A DNA stretch of 7,224 bases from Nostocaceae cyanobacterium CSSed10_463m (GCA_003556955.1 PWQB01000103.1:1-7224); one strand, 5' to 3'; positions 1 through 6,220 are shown, counted from the first letter of the stretch. Program-made: numbers and translations. The notes: generated by a model not told the origin, from the sequence alone.

Positions 1-467
1 AAATTAAAATTCAAGTCAAAGACAAGATATCTCAAGCCCTGCGTCCACATCAAGCCCAGCAAGGAATTATCGGTATTGCTAGTACTGGACGGCAGGTAGA
101 TGAAATATTTGATGTGGAATATGAGACTGGTACTGGTGCAAACGTGGCTAAACGGGTGCTGTTCCGCATTCAAATCCGGTTAATTAAGTTACCAACCCAA
201 GCAACTTCTGCCACGATTAGCCAAATTATTGACTGTGTGGAAACTTATCTTAGCCCCAGCGAAGGTGAGGATAATTGGCAACCCACAATTCAAGGACGGA
301 TTGCCCGTATGCATTGGGATCAAAAGGCTAAACCTACGCCTTTACTAGTGCTAGAACAATCTAGTGAAGGGGTGAATGTCACTTTTCGCACAAATCGCCA
401 ACCCCAACCAAAGATGGTTGTACCGGAGAAGCTTGCAGAAGTGAAAAGATCAGATCCCGCCGGATAA
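1..467 (+). CDS. Conserved hypothetical protein, 3' end (5' truncated by window edge)
   Basis: The reading frame is open from the first full codon (position 3) to the TAA at 465-467, giving 154 visible residues; the true start lies before the window. A GTG at 114 could serve as a start, but the 37 codons before it read well as protein (IKIQVKDKISQALRPH, then GIIGIASTGRQVDEIFDVEY), so I treat the gene as partial. The visible part is soluble: no membrane segment or signal peptide, mixed beta/alpha character, and a polar, proline-rich tail (RTNRQPQPKMVVPEKLAEVK). I recognise no catalytic motif or family and propose no function. It converges on devA with 67 bp between the stop codons, so the two genes are transcribed independently. 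No clear terminator hairpin separates them. Confidence 0.75.
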   Translation, partial: IKIQVKDKISQALRPHQAQQGIIGIASTGRQVDEIFDVEYETGTGANVAKRVLFRIQIRLIKLPTQATSATISQIIDCVETYLSPSEGEDNWQPTIQGRIARMHWDQKAKPTPLLVLEQSSEGVNVTFRTNRQPQPKMVVPEKLAEVKRSDPAG

Positions 468-510
468 GAATTTTTACTTCAGGGTGCTTCAATATAATGA
501 TGATTTATAG

Positions 511-531
511 GTTATGAGTTATGAGTTAAGA
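511..531. repeat. Heptamer tandem repeat (GTTATGA)
   Basis: GTTATGA occurs at 511-517 and 518-524, followed by the variant GTTAAGA at 525-531. The array fills the gap between the convergent stop codons of the left gene and devA. It resembles the short tandemly repeated repetitive (STRR) heptamers known in heterocystous cyanobacteria. The assignment to that class is by unit length and location; I cannot name a specific family. Confidence 0.6.
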
Positions 532-534
532 AAA

Positions 535-1248
535 TTAAGGTTTTTCACCGATAACTGCACTTGGGAAATCACGGGTTAAAAGTCCATCTTCCATTTCGAC
601 GATGCGATCCGCTATGTCCAAGATGCGGTTATCGTGAGTTACTAACAAGATGGAAGTGCCTTGTTCTTTGGCCAAACCTTGCATGATTTCTACCACATCA
701 CGACCTGATTGTTTATCTAAAGCTGCCGTTGGTTCATCTGCTAGGACTAATGGAGGACTATTGACTAGGGCGCGGGCGATCGCTATTCTTTGTTTTTGTC
801 CACCAGAAAGGCTTTCTGGGTAAAAGGTCACTTTATCTTTTAAACCAACTGCCCCCAGCATAGCTTGTGACCGAGAAATAGCTTCATTGGTAGTGACATT
901 ATTATTCAGTTCTACCGCCATCTGCACATTTTGTGTGGCACTTAAAAAGCCTAACAAGTTGTGTGCTTGAAAAATATAACCAATATTACGCCGAATTTGC
1001 ACTAGTTTATTTTGACTAGCGCCAAACATTTCTACACCTAAAAATTTTAAACTTCCTTCTTGTACAGACCTTAATCCACCAATCAAGCTCAATAACGTTG
1101 TTTTACCTGAACCTGATGGCCCTGTCATAATGACAATTTCCCCAGGATAAACCTCTAGGTTAATGTCAAATAAAATTTGTTTTTTGAGTGCGCCTTTACC
1201 ATAGTAATGGTTAAGGTTTTTTATGGAAATTACAGGTTCTTGTCTCAT
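535..1248 (-). CDS. devA: DevA, ATP-binding subunit of the DevBCA exporter
   Basis: A 237-residue ABC ATPase of the MacB/LolD-like type that powers the DevBCA exporter from the cytoplasmic side. All the nucleotide-binding motifs are intact: Walker A GPSGSGKTT (43-51), Q-loop glutamine 94, signature LSGGQ (147-151), Walker B LVLADEP (167-173, catalytic Glu172), D-loop AALD (175-178) and H-loop His206. It ends about 30 residues after the H-loop, so it is a single nucleotide-binding domain without a fused membrane domain. I chose the ATG at 1248 (MRQEPVISIKNLNHYYG); a TTG two codons upstream is in frame but less likely. No strong Shine-Dalgarno is visible. It is the last gene of devB-devC-devA, 149 nt after devC. 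The family is certain. The name dev rests on gene order and the nearby pcyA, since Nostocaceae carry several paralogous DevBCA-like exporters. Confidence 0.9.
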   Translation of the reverse strand: MRQEPVISIKNLNHYYGKGALKKQILFDINLEVYPGEIVIMTGPSGSGKTTLLSLIGGLRSVQEGSLKFLGVEMFGASQNKLVQIRRNIGYIFQAHNLLGFLSATQNVQMAVELNNNVTTNEAISRSQAMLGAVGLKDKVTFYPESLSGGQKQRIAIARALVNSPPLVLADEPTAALDKQSGRDVVEIMQGLAKEQGTSILLVTHDNRILDIADRIVEMEDGLLTRDFPSAVIGEKP

Positions 1249-1354
1249 ATTCAAGTAGGTGATTAGATGTGGGGATTTTCGAGACGGCAGTGTATATCCT
1301 GTAAATAATGAATATATATCACTTGCAAATTATAATTCATCATACTCTATAAAT

Positions 1355-1388
1355 GTTAACAGTTTAGATTTAATTCATAACTGTTAGC
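1355..1388 (-). other. Inverted repeat in the devC-devA gap
   Basis: TAACAGTT (1357-1364) and AACTGTTA (1379-1386) are perfect 8-base complements with a 14-nt loop. A G-T and a G-C pair can extend the stem to 1355 and 1388. It lies 9 nt past the devC stop in the direction of transcription. No T-run follows it on the minus strand, so it is more likely an mRNA processing or stability hairpin than an intrinsic terminator. This is inferred from sequence only. Confidence 0.45.
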
Positions 1389-1397
1389 GAATCAATA

Positions 1398-2552
1398 TTA
1401 AAAGATATCTGCTGGATCTGCGGAGCGTAATTTCCGCACAGCGATCGCACCAGAAACAAAACACATGATTATAGTTAAAACCAATACAGTGATTGCTCGT
1501 TCATAACTCATATATATTGGTAGTAGTGTAGCATCTCTCGCCTTAGAGTACATCAACATCGCCACAATCCATCCTGGAATATATCCCAAGCAAGCTAACA
1601 AGAAAGCTTCTTGAAGTATCACCGTTAACAAATAATTTTGTGTATAACCTATTGCCTTCAGTGTGGCATACTCAGATAAATGGTCAGACACTTCAGTATA
1701 CAGAATTTGATAAACAATTACAGTCCCAACAATAAAGCCCATAATTGTCCCTAAAGTGAAAATAAACCCAATAGCTGTACTACTAGCCCAGTAATTGCGC
1801 TCAAAATCAATAAACTCTTGTTTGGTTAAAACATTGACATCTTGGGGTAAATAATTTCTTAATTGTTCAGCAACAATATTGGCATTCTGTCCTGGTCTTA
1901 GTCTAATTAAACCAATATCAATTAATCCCCGTTGGCGATTAGCAAATATTCTCAAAAAATTCACATCACTGGTAATTAAATTACCATCTGCGCCAAAAGA
2001 TGCCCCTAAAGTAAATAGTCCATCTACTGTAACTCTTCTTCTTTGGACTTCTGCTGTTAAAGTATTTCCTCGATCCAATTCAGAAGCAATAGGCCCATAT
2101 TCTTCTCTAGAGGAACGGTCAAATAAAACCACATCTGGTAGTCTTAATTTATCTAAATTTTCCTGAACCCCAGGCAAATCGAACAAATTAGATTCAGGAT
2201 TCATGCCAAATATCAGAATACTGCGAGGGCGACCCGTTACAGGATTTCTCCAGGTTGTATAGTCCAAATATATGGGATGTACCGATTCTATCGCCTCTAA
2301 TTCTAAAGCTTTAAACAACCTTCTTTGAGAAAAGGGTTCCATTGCTAATAAAGCATTAGATTGACGATTAATTAAAACTATGTCACCCTTTAGGCTACCA
2401 TGTAACCTCACGTTACTATAATATAGTGCATCCCGAAAACCGATTTGCATAAACATGAGAATATCAGCAAAGGCAATTCCTGCCAAAGCCACTGCTAGGC
2501 GAGTTTTGTCTCTGGTTAGTTGTAGCCATGATAGGGGTATTTTGGGAGCCAT
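1398..2552 (-). CDS. devC: DevC, membrane (permease) subunit of the DevBCA exporter
   Basis: A 384-residue integral membrane protein with the MacB/FtsX-type layout: one N-terminal transmembrane segment (about residues 19-38, starting LAVALAGIAFADILMF), a large extracytoplasmic domain (about 40-255), then three C-terminal membrane segments (about 260-285, 307-335 and 353-373). Family hallmarks are the loop SEYATLKAIGYT (293-304), which couples to the ATPase, and the C-terminal tail RKLRSADPADIF. The length fits the DevC family. In Anabaena DevC pairs with DevA and DevB to move heterocyst glycolipids towards a TolC-like outer-membrane protein. The start is ATG at 2552 (MAPKIPLSWLQLTRDKTR). There is no visible Shine-Dalgarno: a heptamer repeat and hairpin element occupies the bases just upstream, from 9 nt before the ATG. 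devB ends 161 nt upstream and devA starts 149 nt downstream, all on the same strand. Confidence 0.9.
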   Translation of the reverse strand: MAPKIPLSWLQLTRDKTRLAVALAGIAFADILMFMQIGFRDALYYSNVRLHGSLKGDIVLINRQSNALLAMEPFSQRRLFKALELEAIESVHPIYLDYTTWRNPVTGRPRSILIFGMNPESNLFDLPGVQENLDKLRLPDVVLFDRSSREEYGPIASELDRGNTLTAEVQRRRVTVDGLFTLGASFGADGNLITSDVNFLRIFANRQRGLIDIGLIRLRPGQNANIVAEQLRNYLPQDVNVLTKQEFIDFERNYWASSTAIGFIFTLGTIMGFIVGTVIVYQILYTEVSDHLSEYATLKAIGYTQNYLLTVILQEAFLLACLGYIPGWIVAMLMYSKARDATLLPIYMSYERAITVLVLTIIMCFVSGAIAVRKLRSADPADIF

Positions 2553-2560
2553 TATGCGTA

Positions 2561-2615
2561 ATTCGTAGTTCGTAGTTCGTAATGCCTCCTACGGAGGAGC
2601 TTCGCTAACGTAATT
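2561..2615. repeat. Repeat element copy A: heptamers plus hairpin module upstream of devC
   Basis: Three heptamers (ATTCGTA at 2561-2567, GTTCGTA at 2568-2574 and 2575-2581) run into a 35-base module (2581-2615). The module carries a hairpin, CCTCC-TAC-GGAGG (2585-2597), followed by AGCTTCGCTAACGTAATT. The module matches copy B at 4222-4256 in 32 of 35 positions. It occupies the devC translation-initiation region, starting 9 nt from the ATG. It is a dispersed, MITE-like or REP-like intergenic element with no coding capacity. Confidence 0.7.
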
Positions 2616-2636
2616 AAGAAAGCCATTCAAGATTAA

Positions 2637-2665
2637 ATTTTGGATGGAAGTATTTCATCCAAAAT
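2637..2665 (-). other. Perfect hairpin in the devB-devC gap
   Basis: ATTTTGGATG (2637-2646) pairs perfectly with CATCCAAAAT (2656-2665) across a 9-nt loop. On the minus-strand transcript the stem ends in AAAAT followed by TTAATCTTG, which is a poor T-run. It could be a leaky terminator or a 3'-end stabiliser that makes more devB message than devC-devA message. Which of these applies cannot be decided from sequence. Confidence 0.5.
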
Positions 2666-2698
2666 CTAAAATTTGTTTTTGGTCAAATTCTTATTTGG

Positions 2699-2741
2699 AA
2701 TTGACAGTAATGCTCAATCGGAATTTAATTCTCTGTCAATT
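2699..2741 (-). other. Inverted repeat spanning the devB stop codon
   Basis: AATTGACAG (2699-2707) and CTGTCAATT (2733-2741) are perfect 9-base complements flanking the devB TGA at 2714-2716. The loop contains a smaller palindrome, GAATTTAATTC (2721-2731). One arm codes for QIDR near the DevB C-terminus and the other is non-coding. The structure lies about 35 nt before the 2637-2665 hairpin in the transcript. Confidence 0.4.
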
Positions 2742-4153
2742 TGAGCCAGTACCTTAGCATTGGTGAAACCAGAAACTTTCTGACTATCTTCGGGAGTTAA
2801 GGAAATTTTCACTTCCACAACTCTAGCGTCTACATCTGCTACAGGATCTGTACTCAAGACATCTCTTTTGCCAATTTTTCTGCCAATTTCAGTTACAGTT
2901 CCTTTTAATTCCCCTGTAAAGGCTCCGTTTTGACTGGTGATAGTAGCAGATTGTCCTATCCGCACTTGAGAAATACTATCTTCAGGAACTTCAGCAACTA
3001 CGTTCATTTGATTGGTATCGCCAATTTCTGCAATCCCATTTGCACTAATGGCTTCTCCTGATTTGGTGTGAACTGCTAAAATTTCTCCAGCAATTGGTGC
3101 TTGGACGTAGCTTAATTTTAGTTCTGCTTCGGCTCTTTTTAAATTAGCGATCGCATTACTAACTTGAGCTTCTCCCCTCTGGACATCAGTAGGACCAAAT
3201 TCTTGAATCCTCTTGAGTCTGGCTTGTTCTTCGTCAATTTGACTTTGCAAAGTTCTAATAGTTTGCTCACGAGTAACCCTGGCTTCAACAAGTTGCTGTT
3301 GCAAGGTGGCGATAGTTTTTACCTGATTCGCTCTAGCTTCGGCTATTTGTTGTCGTAGAGTCGCCTGTGCTTGTCTTAGAGTAGCTTGGGCTTCCAAAAC
3401 CTGCTGATTAGAAGTTACCGCACTCAGTCTTCTTCTATCTCGTTCTTGTTGAGAAATTGCACCTTCTCGATACAAAAAATCATAGCGTCCAGCATCAACT
3501 TGAGCATTGCGCTGTTCGGCTTGAATGCGGGCTATAGTAGCTCTTAAATTTTCTTGTTGTCCTCTGAGTTCAGCTTCTAAACGCTCAATACCCGCTTGTT
3601 GCGCCACTTTTTCCCCACTTAATTGGGCTGCTATTCGGGAAATTGTCGCTTGTTGAGCATCCCTTTCTCCGTTTAACTGGGCTTGTAAGCGAGCGATAAC
3701 TGCTGTTTGAGCTTGAATATCTCTAGGTGAGACAACTCTGATTTGAGCTAAATTAGCCCGTGCTTCTTGCAGTCTAGCTTTTGCTTCTTCTAAGGCGGCT
3801 AGTTGGGTTTCGTGGTTATCTAAAATCGCCACAACTTGACCTTTTCTCACTCGCTCACCTTCACGCACAAAAAGTTGCTGAATCCGTGATGAAGATTGCA
3901 GTCCAGCAGAGGGAGGCGAAAGTCTGACAATTTCCCCTTTTGGTTCCAAACGCCCCACAGAACTAATGCTATTAGCTAGTGGTTGGAGGGGTACAGGTGT
4001 GCCTATTTTTTTTAGCTGCTCAACTTTAGCAGTAGTTAGCAGTCCAGCAGCGATCACAATTGGTAGGGCTACAGCGATACCCCACCAAATCTTAGGTTGT
4101 TCCGGATCAAGTAGCAGCTCTTTTGAGCCTTGCTTCTCAGTCACCCTTGACAT
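2714..4153 (-). CDS. devB: DevB, membrane fusion (periplasmic adaptor) subunit of the DevBCA exporter
   Basis: A 479-residue HlyD/MacA-type adaptor linking the DevCA pump to a TolC-like outer-membrane channel (HgdD in Anabaena, from published work). Order of parts: short cytoplasmic N-terminus; one membrane anchor (about 23-42, WWGIAVALPIVIAAGLLTT); first barrel/lipoyl half (about 62-113, with FVREGERVRKGQVVAILDN); a long coiled-coil hairpin (about 115-345); second lipoyl half (about 346-380, YVQAPIAGEILAVHTKSGE); and a C-terminal barrel domain (about 385-475). Both arms of the hairpin show 18-residue tandem repeats (155-208 and 264-317). The sequence YDFLYREGAISQQERDR (224-240) lies near the expected hairpin tip. 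The start is ATG at 4153; the Shine-Dalgarno is weak. devB is first in the operon and has a long leader with an NtcA consensus, pointing to induction on nitrogen step-down. Confidence 0.92.
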   Translation of the reverse strand: MSRVTEKQGSKELLLDPEQPKIWWGIAVALPIVIAAGLLTTAKVEQLKKIGTPVPLQPLANSISSVGRLEPKGEIVRLSPPSAGLQSSSRIQQLFVREGERVRKGQVVAILDNHETQLAALEEAKARLQEARANLAQIRVVSPRDIQAQTAVIARLQAQLNGERDAQQATISRIAAQLSGEKVAQQAGIERLEAELRGQQENLRATIARIQAEQRNAQVDAGRYDFLYREGAISQQERDRRRLSAVTSNQQVLEAQATLRQAQATLRQQIAEARANQVKTIATLQQQLVEARVTREQTIRTLQSQIDEEQARLKRIQEFGPTDVQRGEAQVSNAIANLKRAEAELKLSYVQAPIAGEILAVHTKSGEAISANGIAEIGDTNQMNVVAEVPEDSISQVRIGQSATITSQNGAFTGELKGTVTEIGRKIGKRDVLSTDPVADVDARVVEVKISLTPEDSQKVSGFTNAKVLAQIDRELNSD

Positions 4154-4205
4154 GGTTGTTGCCCGTTTGTTGAATTGTGCTTATGGAAAGAGAAAAGTGG
4201 TTATA

Positions 4206-4264
4206 GTAATTCGTAATTCAGAATGCCTCTTTCAGAGGAGCTTCGCTAACGTAATTCGTAATTA
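4206..4264. repeat. Repeat element copy B: hairpin module flanked by heptamers upstream of devB
   Basis: GTAATTC is repeated at 4206-4212 and 4213-4219. The 35-base module follows at 4222-4256, with the hairpin CCTCT-TTC-AGAGG (4226-4238). GTAATTC (4251-4257) and GTAATTA (4258-4264) then flank the other side. It matches copy A (2581-2615) in 32 of 35 positions, and two of the three changes are a compensated stem pair. It sits 53-111 nt upstream of the devB start, inside the presumed leader RNA. Confidence 0.7.
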
Positions 4265-4522
4265 AGAGGCATTAGACTTGATCTCAGTTTCTGGGTTTGT
4301 ATCCATTGCACTTTTTTTAAATTGATGTTAGGTTTAGTCAAACAATTTTTAGTAATTCGCACACTGATAATACAAACACTAAATAATAGTGGTTTTTTGA
4401 TTGCAGCCTGGTATAGTTTTGGTAAATATCATCACTAAAATTGGTAATTGTGCAGTTTTTCTCACAAGTATTTTTTGCAACTTTTATCACTTGTGCTGGA
4501 TTTTGAGAGATTATATAGCAAA

Positions 4523-4538
4523 GTGCTGAGTGCTGAGT
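4523..4538. repeat. Heptamer tandem repeat (GTGCTGA)
   Basis: GTGCTGA occurs at 4523-4529 and 4530-4536, followed by GT. Unit length and intergenic position match the other heptamer arrays in this window. A short open frame on the minus strand (4338-4547) begins just beyond it, and the array encodes its STQHSAL residues; I do not consider that frame a gene. Confidence 0.5.
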
Positions 4539-4617
4539 AGAAACCAATTTGCTTCAAGGCTTTCAGCAATCAACAATGTCCTAACCTGCTTGGCGGTTGC
4601 TATATTAACAAGCTCAA

Positions 4618-4623
4618 AAAATA
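4618..4623 (-). promoter_or_regulatory. Candidate -10 box downstream of the NtcA site
   Basis: Read on the minus strand this is TATTTT, a TAN3T-type -10 box, 18 nt after the NtcA consensus at 4642-4655. NtcA-activated promoters usually have about 22 nt here, so the spacing is short. A start point near 4607-4611 would follow, roughly 454-458 bp upstream of the devB ATG. Confidence 0.35.
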
Positions 4624-4641
4624 TTTCTGCTACAAAAGTGA

Positions 4642-4655
4642 GTATTTAGTCATAC
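4642..4655 (-). promoter_or_regulatory. NtcA-binding site, perfect GTA-N8-TAC
   Basis: GTATTTAGTCATAC matches the NtcA consensus GTA-N8-TAC at all six fixed bases. I found no other perfect match in the intergenic regions I scanned. NtcA is the global nitrogen regulator of cyanobacteria and typically activates from a site centred near -41.5. The centre here (4648.5) would place the start at about 4607, that is -454 from the devB ATG. I recall, less certainly than the -704 start, that a start near -454 has been reported for this operon in PCC 7120. The consensus is seen directly; the binding and start point are inferred. Confidence 0.65.
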
Positions 4656-4887
4656 CAATTGGATGTGATTAATTTGATGTGAATACTCGGTCGATGGTCG
4701 ATAAATGCGCTGTTTTACCCAGAATAACAATGCCGCAGACTTACACACTAAGCCTGCATATCTCAGCTAATTAGGCGCATCTATGGCTACATGACATCAG
4801 CTATTATTCCAAAATGGTCTAGCAACCGCTAAGAAGCTAGAATATGGCAAAATTTCAAAACAAAGTCACAGCCAGTTTTTGACTTTT

Positions 4888-4902
4888 GTTAAGCCCTAGT
4901 AC
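4888..4902 (-). promoter_or_regulatory. Degenerate NtcA-like site near the distal devB start
   Basis: GTTAAGCCCTAGTAC is a GT-N11-AC dyad, one base longer than the NtcA consensus; with its flanks it reads TGT-N11-ACA. Its centre at 4895 is 38 bp upstream of position 4857, the equivalent of the published -704 start of the PCC 7120 operon. No good -10 box is visible: GACTTT at 4867-4862 on the minus strand is the closest at the expected spacing. The claim rests on position and partial motif match. Confidence 0.35.
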
Positions 4903-5235
4903 AAATGGCTGCGCTGACTGCGTAGCTTGCTAGAGGTTCTGTTTTGGCTTTTGCTATATTAGCTGATGACGTACTATAAATATATGTCAAAGAGAGTATT
5001 CCTAACATTACAATTTCCTTAACTTTTTGGTGAACCAATTAGTAAGTTTTTTAGCAGTCTTTGATTTAGGAAATCTTTACTCCCAGTCTTTACTGCTATT
5101 GTTTAACTCCATTAAACTCTCATTGCATAAATAAATTCTACATTCATCAGCTATGGGAAAACGTAACAGAACCTACAGATGGAGGAGATGAGGCGAAGGG
5201 GAGAATATAAGTTTGTCTCAGGAAGGAAATACTTT

Positions 5236-5973
5236 TTAGCCTGGTAGATCAAATAATACTGTGGTCATGTAATTTTCTGCCCAGTCTTGACCAAAAGCTT
5301 TTTCTAATACTCGCCGGGTTTTGTCGTTTTGTTGCTGTTTGGTGCAGTAGTTGCGTTGTCCGGCTATGATCTGCTGTGATTTTTCTGGGGACACTGGACT
5401 AGAGGCGATCGCTTGAGTACAATGAATGTCTAACATTTCTTTAATCCGGGAGAGAAACATTGTCTCTTCTTCTGGGGAAGCAGGACGTATAAACAAGCAA
5501 AATTCTGAAAAGATATGACCCCATTCTGGTAAATCACGGGGTTGGGAAAATGTGATCTGTTTGAGTGCGGTGAGTTGGGTGTTATATGATTCTGGTAAGG
5601 TGCGATCTAAGTTTACAGGAGACAGGTCTGCGATCGCTGCACTAATTTGACCTCTACCTCCTACTAAGTCACAACCAAACATGGGGATGTCATATTCGGG
5701 ACGAGGAAACATCACGCAATGCAAAATATCTAACATATTCCCCACTCTTGCTAGTTCTAGGTGCATTTTGCGAAATTGGGGTGTTTGATAGCAGCGATTT
5801 TCTATCACCAGTTTCTCACCTTCTAGTCTGCCTTCTACATACCCCAGTTCCGCAGGTAAGTGATAAGGTGATAAGTCTAAGTGTTCATGCCAAACCGCTT
5901 CAATGGTATCAGCTAGTTGATGAATTAAGGGATGTTGTTGTTCTCTCAGCGAGGTGGTAGGAGTGTTTGACAT
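5236..5973 (-). CDS. pcyA: Phycocyanobilin:ferredoxin oxidoreductase PcyA
   Basis: A 245-residue ferredoxin-dependent bilin reductase. It reduces biliverdin IX-alpha by four electrons, via 18(1),18(2)-dihydrobiliverdin, to phycocyanobilin, the chromophore of phycocyanin, allophycocyanin and cyanobacterial phytochromes. It is soluble and cytoplasmic, with no bound metal or flavin. Residues equivalent to the Synechocystis catalytic set Glu76, His88 and Asp105 are Glu73, His85 and Asp102, with identical spacing, in [16 protein letters not shown] and [12 protein letters not shown]. The C-terminus ([19 protein letters not shown], then [10 protein letters not shown]) is typical. I chose the ATG at 5973 ([19 protein letters not shown]) because it gives the usual family length. 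The frame stays open another 91 codons upstream, but that stretch is repeat-derived and not PcyA-like. No operon partner is visible. Upstream bases AAGAAAAAG give at best a weak ribosome-binding site. Confidence 0.96.
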   Translation of the reverse strand: MSNTPTTSLREQQHPLIHQLADTIEAVWHEHLDLSPYHLPAELGYVEGRLEGEKLVIENRCYQTPQFRKMHLELARVGNMLDILHCVMFPRPEYDIPMFGCDLVGGRGQISAAIADLSPVNLDRTLPESYNTQLTALKQITFSQPRDLPEWGHIFSEFCLFIRPASPEEETMFLSRIKEMLDIHCTQAIASSPVSPEKSQQIIAGQRNYCTKQQQNDKTRRVLEKAFGQDWAENYMTTVLFDLPG

Positions 5974-6060
5974 CTTTTTCTTGCAAGTGCTATCTAGTGT
6001 CAGTCTACCTGCTGCTGCATCACTTCTGTTTTGGCGGTAATATAAGAAAATATTTTTTTC

Positions 6061-6132
6061 TCGCGCATCAGCGTTCGCGCAGCGTGCCGGAGTCTCTAGC
6101 GAAGTACGAAGTACGTTACAGCACTTCCGGCA
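6061..6132. repeat. GC-rich dispersed-type repeat with inverted arms
   Basis: A block whose GC content contrasts with its surroundings. It includes GCGTTCGCGCAGCGTGCCGG (6071-6090), a heptamer doublet GAAGTAC (6101-6107 and 6108-6114), and complementary arms TGCCGGA (6085-6091) and TCCGGCA (6126-6132). The wording resembles dispersed intergenic repeats common in Nostoc genomes; I infer that class from composition and cannot confirm copies elsewhere. Confidence 0.5.
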
Positions 6133-6220
6133 GCTATGAGGTACATTCCCAAAGCTGAAAGCTATGATAGGAGAGGGACAAGGAGAAAACTGTATTGCAT
6201 AATAGCCGGAAGCGCTGTAG

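Larger units (their letters stand above)
4590..4961. repeat. Three-copy TTGGC-TTGCTA motif in the devB leader
   Basis: TTGGCGGTTGCTATATTA (4590-4607) and TTGGCTTTTGCTATATTA (4944-4961) are direct copies that agree in 16 of 18 bases. A third copy lies inverted at 4820-4833, reading CTTAGCGGTTGCTA on the minus strand; it complements 4589-4602 in 13 of 14 positions. The spacing is a little over 100 bp between copies 2 and 3 and over 200 bp between copies 1 and 2. It may be a protein-binding motif or a leader RNA pairing element; I do not recognise it as a known operator. Confidence 0.45.
4154..5235 (-). promoter_or_regulatory. Long gene-free devB upstream and leader region
   Basis: About 1.08 kb without a convincing gene on either strand, between devB and the 3' end of pcyA. 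It holds hairpin element copy B (4206-4264), a heptamer array (4523-4538), a perfect NtcA consensus (4642-4655), a weaker NtcA-like site (4888-4902), and three copies of a TTGGC-type motif (4590-4607, 4820-4833, 4944-4961). In Anabaena PCC 7120 and A. variabilis the devBCA start point was reported 704 and 762 bp upstream of the start codon and requires NtcA. The same distances here fall at 4857 and 4915, so most of this region is probably transcribed as a long 5' untranslated leader. From about 4962 to 5235 I see AT-rich sequence with one small stem pair (TAGCAGT 5052-5058 with ACTGCTA 5092-5098). I see no terminator for pcyA. Confidence 0.7.

Noticed and set aside
1879..2166. Plus-strand open frame inside devC
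   Set aside because: It is fully antisense to a well-supported membrane protein gene and has no recognisable domain; it is a shadow of devC codon usage.
3966..4265. Plus-strand open frame antisense to the devB start
   Set aside because: It overlaps the DevB membrane anchor region in antisense and runs into the hairpin repeat element; no support for translation.
4338..4547. Open frame of 69 codons on the minus strand in the devB leader
   Set aside because: Its start lies next to a heptamer repeat that encodes STQHSAL, the composition is low-quality, no ribosome-binding site is clear, and it lies inside the presumed untranslated leader.
5052..5098. Possible terminator (TAGCAGT/ACTGCTA with inner GATTT/AAATC)
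   Set aside because: The stem is short with a long loop, it is almost 140 nt past the pcyA stop, and the minus-strand transcript has an A-run, not a T-run, after it.
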